Of a stretch of DNA of 64,000 bases, positions 47,201 to 55,209 are shown piece by piece. Positions within the stretch are counted from its first letter, which is position 1. Every line of letters starts with the position of its first letter. Below the pieces are notes generated by a model. That model was given only the letters and a program-made list of their open reading frames with translations. It ran no database searches and was not told where the DNA came from. The translations under genes and the position numbers were made by a program. Source of the DNA: Gammaproteobacteria bacterium (GTDB taxonomy: Bacteria; Pseudomonadota; Gammaproteobacteria; SZUA-229); contig JAPHSS010000022.1 of NCBI GenBank assembly GCA_026195255.1, forward strand, positions 61,316 through 125,315, in the 5' to 3' direction.

Positions 47201-47475
47201 AAGTTGAACAGTTTAATATTGTTTACGCAGCAGAACGTCCACGTCGCCCTGAAGAGACTCACTTTGCATATAATTTTTATGCCCATTATGATCGGGCAAT
47301 TGGTTTTGTGGTTAGGCCAAGAGCAACGGCTTTCTGGAATGCTGTTATCGAATGGACTCACTCTTTTGCTGCTTCATTACGCATTTTTTATAATGGCAAC
47401 GGACAAACCTATGCCCTGTTTATCATTATGTATTTTGTTGGCCTGTTTCTGGTAAATGGAGGGCTGGCTTTATGA
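44227..47475 (+). CDS. Double antiporter subunit (two MrpD/NuoL-M-N-like modules fused)
   Basis: Encodes 1082 residues. The first antiporter module (about 1-500) has F-N-L-F-I-F-I-E-I-T-S-I-A-T-Y with the TM5 Glu, and K-R-L-L-G-Y-S-S-I-G-Q-M-G. The second (about 500-960) has F-F-F-A-W-E-L-M-A-L-S-S-Y, K-I-G-G-F-G-L-H-I-W-L-P-E-V-Y-A-E-A, and K-R-L-V-A-Y-S-S-M-G-Q-L-G-Y. The C-terminal 120 residues resemble MbhI, a lateral-helix tail (Y-N-G-N-G-Q-T-Y-A-L-F). Each module should move one ion. Archaeal Mbx uses two separate H subunits where this protein has both in one chain. Confidence 0.9.
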   Translation: MVATTDTIDIFLQPLGIYILALGVGFLIPLVYRVNRNSAILVFFTALLIMIVIAGLNLLAIINGASVMDIETAGIKPPFSINLRFGLFEGACVLAVNTVALLGAWHYLPRLKQHAAALLLYLILVMGINGMVMTRDLFNLFIFIEITSIATYALIGMERTAKGLAAGFKYIMATSIASAFYLLGTIFIYYQTGTLNIDDIIANQQLIIGPIGFIATLFILTGLLIELKPYPANGWGLDVYETAPGGIASLISVGVSAGVFFALYKVLPIMDLYLTSIAFIGGFTFLISNFIGLKQENTKRLLGYSSIGQMGLLTLVIALLVQLDASAHIPLIIGGLFINHLFAKAGLFWLAAIVDRKNIKDWSSIAKHPSLLILLCILLTALVGLPPFPGFWAKWELVMLLASEQLFGWITLILIGSLLEAVYLFRWFSYARNVESSESVEKPAEVSVSFLQQIPIFITGLLLFAIAYVMSRFMNVDNQLIYFPLMAGFAIWLIDRLNVRVKSLIMLLAVSIGGYFLTKDLEGINKLFSYLLIGGGILVSFATLYRHDDRKGFYPLLSVLLLSLATLLRAQTSLEFFFAWELMALSSYLLVMLGRNKQNCDPGIRLGNDQKNDQKYNQINAIKPALIYLLFSLASAYFILVGFAVSYSATGNYFLFSLGDSGTSTTLAFSLLAIGFIIKIGGFGLHIWLPEVYAEADDDFTAILSSVVSKAGIFGLIIIAAHLGVRADIGLNPAYVLGWIGILTATFGALMAVFQEDIKRLVAYSSMGQLGYIVTGVALMSHLGWVSAMYMTVNHFLFKGILFLSVAGVILRTNERFMYKMGGLIKNMPVTFTFTMIAIIAMSGVPPLSGYGGKWMFFNALMDKGWYWIAALAFFSSAVAFLYMFRLLQTVFLGQRKLEHRKLREAPVILLIPQGILIAIIFVISAYPKILIDVISTAIDPWISNTLVWKGTAMQAHYGYWDAPLIMAIIAGAWIAPLILLLLFAKTMKVQKVEQFNIVYAAERPRRPEETHFAYNFYAHYDRAIGFVVRPRATAFWNAVIEWTHSFAASLRIFYNGNGQTYALFIIMYFVGLFLVNGGLAL

Positions 47476-48410
47476 TCGTTGAAGGTTTAGGCGGTTGGCT
47501 GAGTAAGGTTGGTAATTTTTCATTAACCTTATTAATAGTCACAACTTATGGCTTACTGATGGGGGCGTTCATCGAACGTATTATTGCCAAGGTTCAGGGG
47601 CGTATTGGAATTCCATATCGTCAGCCGTTTATTAATATTCTTAAAAATTTCTTCAAACGTACCGCCATTAGTCATGGTGTGATGTTTTATCTCGGCCCGG
47701 TATTTCGCATTGCAGGGGGCATTGGTACTCTGGCTTTTGTACCGGTTATTTACGGCGATGAAATGTTCTCAAATTTCAGCATGGCGGGAGACCTTTTTCT
47801 GGTTATTTATTTTATGTTTTTTGGTCAGCTCGGTATGGCTCTGGGTGCAGGTGAAAGTGGGCACCCTTATAGTGCCATCGGCATTGCCCGTGGATTATCA
47901 CAGATGACCGCATACGAAATACCATTTGCGCTTGCGGTTATTTCAATCGTCATTCAATACGACACTTTATCAATTACACAAATTGTAGCAGCTCAACAAG
48001 GTGGCTGGCAAAACTGGACCGTGGTCACTAACTGGGTCGCCACACTTGCGGCGATGCTGGCGTTTCTCGGCATGATGGGTTACTCACCGTTTGATATTTT
48101 TCTAGCACCACAGGAAATACCCATCGGTCCGCCAACCGAATTTCACAGTGCTTACCTTGGTTTAATGCAACTTAACCGGGCATTATTCGGAGCAACCAAA
48201 CTGGTGTTATTTATGAACCTGTTTTTTGGTGGTGCCACAGGCTGGGTTGAACTTATGATTAAAACTTTTTTAATCTATATGGTCGCCATAGTTATTGGGG
48301 TTGCGTTTCCACGTTTTCGAGTTGATCAGGGGATTCGTTTTTTCTTTAAAATTCCAACACTGATCGGAATAATGTCAATCATATATGTGCAGATGGTACT
48401 AACGAGTTAA
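47472..48410 (+). CDS. NuoH/MbhM-like membrane subunit
   Basis: Encodes 312 residues with about eight membrane helices. F-I-E-R-I-I-A-K-V-Q-G-R-I-G near residue 36 and E-S-G-H-P-Y-S-A-I-G-I-A-R-G-L-S-Q-M-T-A-Y-E near 135 correspond to the conserved loops of NuoH/HyfC/MbhM that join the membrane arm to the NuoB/D module. It overlaps the double-antiporter gene by 4 bases. In complex I this subunit forms the quinone chamber entry; here its role is coupling. Confidence 0.92.
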   Translation: MIVEGLGGWLSKVGNFSLTLLIVTTYGLLMGAFIERIIAKVQGRIGIPYRQPFINILKNFFKRTAISHGVMFYLGPVFRIAGGIGTLAFVPVIYGDEMFSNFSMAGDLFLVIYFMFFGQLGMALGAGESGHPYSAIGIARGLSQMTAYEIPFALAVISIVIQYDTLSITQIVAAQQGGWQNWTVVTNWVATLAAMLAFLGMMGYSPFDIFLAPQEIPIGPPTEFHSAYLGLMQLNRALFGATKLVLFMNLFFGGATGWVELMIKTFLIYMVAIVIGVAFPRFRVDQGIRFFFKIPTLIGIMSIIYVQMVLTS

Positions 48411-48423
48411 AGAGAGTCTGACT

Positions 48424-49059
48424 ATGTTTAAAAAAACACTGAATACAGAAGATACATTAAAAAATTCTGGCCTGACAGATGAAGAACAACAACTATTCAG
48501 TAATGCCCGTCCACAGGCGTATGAACCCTACCCTATTAAAGCCGTAGAAGATTTTGCTAACTGGGCACGTGCAAATTCATTATGGATTTTAGCGTTTGGA
48601 ACAGGTTGTGGGGCAATAGAATTACGCCCGTTAATGACCGCGCGTTTTGATGCTAACCGTTTCGGTGTTGCCGGTCGTCCAACCCCCAGACAGTCATCCG
48701 TTTTCGTAATCGGTGGTTATGCTTCGGTTAAAACACTGAAGCGTATTATTCGAAGTTACGAGCAGATGCAAGGCCCCAAGTTTGTTATTGCGCTTGGTAT
48801 TTGTCCCGTTAACGGGGGTATGTATTTTGATAGTTACAATACGGTAAATCAGTTCGACCAATATCTTCCGGTGGATTTATATATCACCGGTTGTATGCCG
48901 CGCCCCGAAGTATTAGTTGCGGGCATTATGGAACTGCAGAAAAAAATTAAAGCAGGTGAATGTAATGGCGCCAATCTTTATGTAGAAAATTTTGACTGGT
49001 ATAAATCTAACCAGAAAAAAGTGATTAAGAACTGGGATATGCCTGACTATAACTGGTAA
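48424..49059 (+). CDS. NuoB/MbhJ-like iron-sulfur subunit with three cluster cysteines
   Basis: Encodes 211 residues. Cys62 (T-G-C-G-A-I-E), Cys127 (G-I-C-P-V-N-G-G) and Cys157 (T-G-C-M-P-R-P-E) match the N2-cluster ligands of NuoB. E. coli NuoB has the adjacent pair Cys63-Cys64 in C-C-A-I-E; here the second is Gly63, so only three of four expected ligands are present. No nearby Cys replaces it. The cluster may use another ligand, be a [3Fe-4S] centre, or have altered potential. Gene order and spacing (13 bases after the NuoH-like gene) fit a working complex. Confidence 0.9.
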   Translation: MFKKTLNTEDTLKNSGLTDEEQQLFSNARPQAYEPYPIKAVEDFANWARANSLWILAFGTGCGAIELRPLMTARFDANRFGVAGRPTPRQSSVFVIGGYASVKTLKRIIRSYEQMQGPKFVIALGICPVNGGMYFDSYNTVNQFDQYLPVDLYITGCMPRPEVLVAGIMELQKKIKAGECNGANLYVENFDWYKSNQKKVIKNWDMPDYNW

Positions 49060-49066
49060 TAAATTT

Positions 49067-49609
49067 ATGAAAGATATGCTGCAAAGATTACAACGTGATT
49101 TCAATATCAGTGATATTACTGAACGACAATTACGCTTAACAACTTTTCATGTAAAAAAGCAAAGTGCTGAAACACTGCTTCGTGAATTGCGTGATCGTGA
49201 AGGTTATACACATCTTAATTTTATGACCTGCATAGATTATATTGAAGATGATATTTTCACACTGGTTTATATGCTGCATAACTATGACAAAAAAAATACA
49301 CTTGGTATACATGTCAATATTAGCCGTGATGACGAAGCCATGATTTCCATTCACACACTCTGGGCACAGGCCTGGACATATCAGCGAGAACTGCGTGAAA
49401 TGTACGGCATTCGTTTTCCCGGTAGCCCGCGAGTTGATGAAGATTTCTGCCTCGAAGGCTGGGATCAGATTCCCCCCATGCGTCGTGAATTCGATACCAA
49501 AAAATTTAGTGAAGAGCGTTTTGGTCACCGTGCAGGCAGGCAAAGTGAGCAACCCCGTAAACACATGAAAGTTGAGCTATATCCAAACCGTGGGGGTGAT
49601 GAAAAATGA
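49067..49609 (+). CDS. NuoC/MbhK-like subunit (30-kDa family)
   Basis: Encodes 180 residues. The C-terminal Y-Q-R-E-L-R-E-M-Y-G-I-R-F-P-G-S-P region and the following W-D-Q-I-P-P-M-R-R-E-F are the NuoC / 30-kDa subunit signature. The N-terminal half, with E-G-Y-T-H-L-N-F-M-T-C-I-D-Y, is the alpha-beta domain of the family. It overlaps the NuoD-like gene by 4 bases. It should cap the NuoD-like subunit in the peripheral arm. Confidence 0.91.
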   Translation: MKDMLQRLQRDFNISDITERQLRLTTFHVKKQSAETLLRELRDREGYTHLNFMTCIDYIEDDIFTLVYMLHNYDKKNTLGIHVNISRDDEAMISIHTLWAQAWTYQRELREMYGIRFPGSPRVDEDFCLEGWDQIPPMRREFDTKKFSEERFGHRAGRQSEQPRKHMKVELYPNRGGDEK

Positions 49610-50775
49610 CTCAATTAACTGGTCACTCCTCTGCCCTGGACTTTGCACAACCCGAACCTGTTGATATGGCCTCGGGAAAATACGTCAAACTTTGGCAGGG
49701 ACCTCAGCACCCGGGTATAACCGGCAATATGTCACTCGAACTTACACTTGATGGCGATACCATTATCGACTGCAAAACCCATGTTGGTTACCTGCACCGT
49801 GGTTTTGAAAAGTTGATGGAACGTCGCAGTTTTATCCAGAACTTTACCGTGGTGTGCCGTATCGCGGTGCCAGAACCGACTTTTAATGAGTATCTCTATT
49901 CCCATGCGGTAGAGCAACTCAGTGGCATCAAAATACCTGAGCGTGCAATCTGGTTACGCACCATGAACCTGGAACTCATGCGCCTGGCCAGTTTTCTGAT
50001 GTGGATCGGTGGTATGAGTGGCGCTTTTGGCCAGTATACGGTGCCCAACTGGACCACCGCCTACCGGGATTTTGTGCTCGACCTGTTTGAGGAGATGACC
50101 GGCGCACGTATCTATCATATGTATATTGTACCGGGAGGCGTGCGAGCAGGCCTGCCTGATGGTTTTGAAAAGCGTGCCAGAGACATAATGGATGGCGCTG
50201 AAAAGCTGCTCGACCAGGTAGAACGGGTTATGTTCAACAACGCGGTTTTCAAAGCTCGATCTAAGGGACTGGGTATTATCACACCAGATATGATTGACCC
50301 CTACGGTATTGTTGGTCCCAATGCGCGGGCATGTGGTGTCGAACGTGACATTCGTAAAGATGAGCCTTATCTGGCTTATGATCAACTCAATTTCGAAACC
50401 ATCACCGGCAAAGATTCAGATGCTTATGAACGAGCATACCTGCGCTTACAGGAAACTCGACAATGCATCAGCCTGATTCGACAGTGTTTAGATAAAGCAC
50501 CAAAAGACGGGCCATTTCAGGCAGATATGCCGAATGTCTTACACTGGAAAATTCCCGCTGGTGAAACCTATGTTAAAGCAGAATGCACACGGGGTGAATA
50601 CGGTTACTACATGGTCACCGATGGCTCTGAATTTGTACGCCGTGTACATGTGCGTGGCCCCAGTTATACCCATGCAATTGCCGTAATGGAAAGATTGGCG
50701 GTAGGTAATAATATTGCTGACATTGCAGGCCTCATGGTTTCCCTACACACCTACCCACCTGAGATTGAGAGATAA
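49606..50775 (+). CDS. NuoD/MbhL-like subunit lacking NiFe and quinone-site residues
   Basis: Encodes 389 residues of the NuoD/[NiFe]-hydrogenase large-subunit family. W-Q-G-P-Q-H-P-G-I-T-G-N near 30 and V-G-Y-L-H-R-G-F-E-K near 61 are family landmarks. No N-terminal C-x-x-C and no C-terminal D-P-C-x-x-C is present; the end reads H-T-Y-P-P-E-I-E-R. By eye, the quinone-ligand His of complex I (second His in H-P-S-T-H-G) is Thr, and the quinone Tyr region reads R-I-A-V-P-E-P. So neither hydrogenase nor standard quinone chemistry is supported. The gene is visibly GC-richer than upstream genes. Confidence 0.9.
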   Translation: MTQLTGHSSALDFAQPEPVDMASGKYVKLWQGPQHPGITGNMSLELTLDGDTIIDCKTHVGYLHRGFEKLMERRSFIQNFTVVCRIAVPEPTFNEYLYSHAVEQLSGIKIPERAIWLRTMNLELMRLASFLMWIGGMSGAFGQYTVPNWTTAYRDFVLDLFEEMTGARIYHMYIVPGGVRAGLPDGFEKRARDIMDGAEKLLDQVERVMFNNAVFKARSKGLGIITPDMIDPYGIVGPNARACGVERDIRKDEPYLAYDQLNFETITGKDSDAYERAYLRLQETRQCISLIRQCLDKAPKDGPFQADMPNVLHWKIPAGETYVKAECTRGEYGYYMVTDGSEFVRRVHVRGPSYTHAIAVMERLAVGNNIADIAGLMVSLHTYPPEIER

Positions 50776-50779
50776 TGTC

Positions 50780-52588
50780 ATGAGCTTAAAAGACCTGCTC
50801 TCGCCCTTTTTTGTCTGGCAACGTGCCTTTGAGAAGCCCTATACAACGTTACGACCGACGCTTGATCGTCCCGGCGCGCCTGCTTACCGGGGTTTTCATA
50901 TCAACATTACCGAAACCTGTGTGGGTTGTGGAAGCTGTCAGACCATATGCCAGAATAATGCCATTGATATGGTTGCGGTTGAAGCCTATGCAGGGCGAGC
51001 TGGTGACAGTGGATTGCGCCCCCGTTTTGATTATGGGCGATGCTGCTGGTGTGGCCTGTGTGTTGATATTTGCACAGCGGCTTCGTTACGCATGAGTAAC
51101 GAATATGCCTGGATAAGTGATGACCCGGATTCATTTCACTTTACCGCAGGTGTAGACGACAAACCATGGCAGGATAATGAACTCGGATATCGTCGCGCTG
51201 AAGGTTATCACCTGAACCCGCCGAAACGTATAGAAATGCCGATGTTATCAGCACAGGAAAGTCTTAAATCATTTGCTGAAGTCACGCTCGGTTATAACGA
51301 AGAGCAGGCAAAAAAAGAAGCTGACCGTTGTGTGGAATGTGGAATCTGTGTTGCCACCTGCCCTGCACATATGGACGTGCCCGATTATATTCACAGCATA
51401 CGCGATGGTGATTATGAAAAGGGCTTGCAACTTATGTATCGCACCAATCCATTTCCAGCAACCTGTGGTCGTATCTGTACTCGACGTTGTGAGTCTGTTT
51501 GCCCGGTAGGTATATTGGGTGAACCGGTTGCAATTCGCTGGTTAAAACGTTTTATAGTCGACCAGGTTGATAAAAAAGATTACCAACGCATACTTGAAAA
51601 GCCCATCGCCAGCACAGGTTTCAAAGTCGCCATCATTGGTGCTGGCCCGGGTGGTTTAAGCGCAGCATATTATCTACGCCAGCAAGGCCATGCGGTGACG
51701 GTTTACGAAGCGCAGGCAACAGGCGGTGGTATGTTACGTTATGGTGTGCCCAGTTATCGTTTGCCAGATGCAGAGTTAGATAAAGACATTGACCACATCA
51801 CCTCAATTGGCGTTGAAATTAAATACAATTCACGCATTGGTAAAGATGTTATGTTTGAATCGTTGCTTGAAAACTATGATGCGGTGTTTATGTCTACGGG
51901 ATTATCAGTACCTTCCAGTATGCGTATTAATGGCGAAAATCATGCGCGGGTTTTATCCGGTCTGCAAATACTTGCGGATGTAGCCAGTGATCGTGACCCG
52001 GGTATAGGTAAAAAAGTCGCTGTGATTGGTGGCGGTAATGTAGCAATGGATGCTGCGAGAGTATCTCGTCGTTTAGGTGCGGAAGTTACTATCCTGTACC
52101 GTCGCCGTATAAGTGACATGCCTGCAGACGAAGAAGAAATTCACGAGTGCCAACAGGAAGGCTGCACAATTGTGCCACAGGCAATACCCGTTGAAATTAT
52201 TGATGCGGATAATAAACAGAAGGTTTGTATTAAGTGGGGTGAAGCGAAAATGGTAGATGACCCTAAAGGTGGCCGTGCACGCCCCGTATTACAGGAAGAT
52301 AAAATGCATACAGAAACTTATGATTGCATAATATCTGCTATCGGTCAGAGCAGTAACCTTGATTACCTATCAAAAGAGTTACAGGAACAACTTGCATTTG
52401 AATGGGGCAAACTTACTCCCGCTGAATATCAGCACACCTCAATGAAAAAGGTGTTTGTTGGTGGCGACTTTGCCAACCGAACGGCAGATGCGATTAGCGC
52501 CATTGAAGATGGTCACCATGCGGCGCGAGGTATAAACCGTTTTCTCAATCCAGATTTTTACACAGCGTTAGAAAAGCAGGAAAATTAA
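50780..52588 (+). CDS. NuoI-type ferredoxin fused to GltD/NfnB-like NAD(P)H flavoprotein
   Basis: Encodes 602 residues from the ATG at 50780, 4 bases after the NuoD-like stop; an in-frame upstream extension overlaps that gene and is not used. Residues 45-100 hold two [4Fe-4S] motifs (C47-x2-C50-x2-C53-x3-C57 and C88-x2-C91-x2-C94-x3-C98). From about 180 comes a GltD/NfnB module: C-V-E-C-G-I-C-V-A-T-C, then C-G-R-I-C-T-R-R-C-E-S-V-C, the FAD motif G-A-G-P-G-G near 287 and the NAD(P)H motif G-G-G-N-V-A-M-D near 417. It should pass electrons between NAD(P)H and the NuoB/D-like core, replacing NuoEFG. Confidence 0.92.
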   Translation: MSLKDLLSPFFVWQRAFEKPYTTLRPTLDRPGAPAYRGFHINITETCVGCGSCQTICQNNAIDMVAVEAYAGRAGDSGLRPRFDYGRCCWCGLCVDICTAASLRMSNEYAWISDDPDSFHFTAGVDDKPWQDNELGYRRAEGYHLNPPKRIEMPMLSAQESLKSFAEVTLGYNEEQAKKEADRCVECGICVATCPAHMDVPDYIHSIRDGDYEKGLQLMYRTNPFPATCGRICTRRCESVCPVGILGEPVAIRWLKRFIVDQVDKKDYQRILEKPIASTGFKVAIIGAGPGGLSAAYYLRQQGHAVTVYEAQATGGGMLRYGVPSYRLPDAELDKDIDHITSIGVEIKYNSRIGKDVMFESLLENYDAVFMSTGLSVPSSMRINGENHARVLSGLQILADVASDRDPGIGKKVAVIGGGNVAMDAARVSRRLGAEVTILYRRRISDMPADEEEIHECQQEGCTIVPQAIPVEIIDADNKQKVCIKWGEAKMVDDPKGGRARPVLQEDKMHTETYDCIISAIGQSSNLDYLSKELQEQLAFEWGKLTPAEYQHTSMKKVFVGGDFANRTADAISAIEDGHHAARGINRFLNPDFYTALEKQEN

Positions 52589-52589
52589 A

Positions 52590-53036
52590 ATGAATACTGT
52601 AGATGAGATACTTGATTATGCAATTGAACAGGAGCAGTTGGCTGCTGACTTTTATGAAGATGTTGCGCAACGTGTTGAAACAGCGGGTATGAAAAAAATA
52701 CTCTTAGACTTTGCTGAAGAAGAAAAACGCCATAAAAAAATTCTGCTCGCTGTAAAAACAGGAGAACATGAACTAACACCTGAGCAGGAAATTCTCGATT
52801 TAAAAATATCGGATTATCTGGTTGAAGTTAAAACAAGCGAAAACATTTCCTATCAGGACGCACTGATCATAGCGATGCAAAGAGAACGAGCGGCTTATAA
52901 TTTATATAATGATATGGCGCAAAAAGTACCTGATGGTAAACTTAAACATATTCTTCTTGGGCTTGCCAAAGAAGAAGCTAAACATAAACTGTTTTTTGAG
53001 GCAGAATATGATGAACGTGTACTTACGGATAATTAA
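52590..53036 (+). CDS. Ferritin-like diiron (rubrerythrin-type) protein
   Basis: Encodes 148 residues folding as a four-helix bundle. The diiron pattern is E-Q-E-x-x-A-x-x-F-Y-E, E-E-E-K-R-H-K, R-E-R-A-A-Y-N-L-Y and K-E-E-A-K-H-K-L-F-F-E, giving two E-x-x-H pairs. No rubredoxin-type Cys domain is attached. Such proteins reduce peroxide or store iron in anaerobes and microaerobes. The ATG lies one base after the stop of the redox complex's last subunit, so it is probably co-translated and may protect its iron-sulfur clusters. Confidence 0.9.
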   Translation: MNTVDEILDYAIEQEQLAADFYEDVAQRVETAGMKKILLDFAEEEKRHKKILLAVKTGEHELTPEQEILDLKISDYLVEVKTSENISYQDALIIAMQRERAAYNLYNDMAQKVPDGKLKHILLGLAKEEAKHKLFFEAEYDERVLTDN

Positions 53037-53167
53037 ATAGAATATTTTGCATTAAGACATAAAATGTATCAGACTTCGTCATCCCGGCTAGCCTAAAATA
53101 AGCTATAACATATTAAGTTTGGCAGCATGAGAGCCTTTATTTCAGCAGAAAACTGAAAATCATATAA

Positions 53168-54814
<1,647 letters not shown>

Positions 54815-55209
54815 TTATATGATTGCAGTTGAAACATTAAGTAAAATGGCCAGTATTTAATCTAACTTATCAACAACATGAGTTAACTAACTGATATTAA
54901 AGTAAATATAAATTTTTAAATTTGGCTAATGCTCGATAATCTCAGGTTTAAAGTGTAATGACATAAGCGCCTGATATGATTTGTAATGTATGCCTGGAAT
55001 CCTTCAATAATTTATTCGTATGCAGCAGCAGGTCAAGCTCATAGAGCCATGTGTTAGTACTGGCAGAGACCTGGCCAGAACGTTATTATCAAACACAATT
55101 CAAACAATCAAAAGATTTAGACATAATTCAATGAATTTATGCGCATTATTAGGTATCATTAGACCTACAAAAAGAAGACTAATAAGCATTGATTTAAATC
55201 AGGGAAGTT
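54815..55209. other. Gene-free spacer upstream of the unknown 605-aa gene
   Basis: About 395 AT-rich bases. A 66-codon frame at 55020-55220 overlaps the next gene and has no recognisable features, so it is not called. The only clear signal is an AGGGAAG ribosome site at 55201-55207 for the next gene. I see no hairpin terminator after pgm. Confidence 0.5.

Noticed and set aside
47472..52588. Reading the complex as a group 4 [NiFe] hydrogenase
   Set aside because: The large-subunit homologue has no N-terminal C-x-x-C and no C-terminal D-P-C-x-x-C, so it cannot hold a NiFe centre; no hydrogenase maturation genes are seen.
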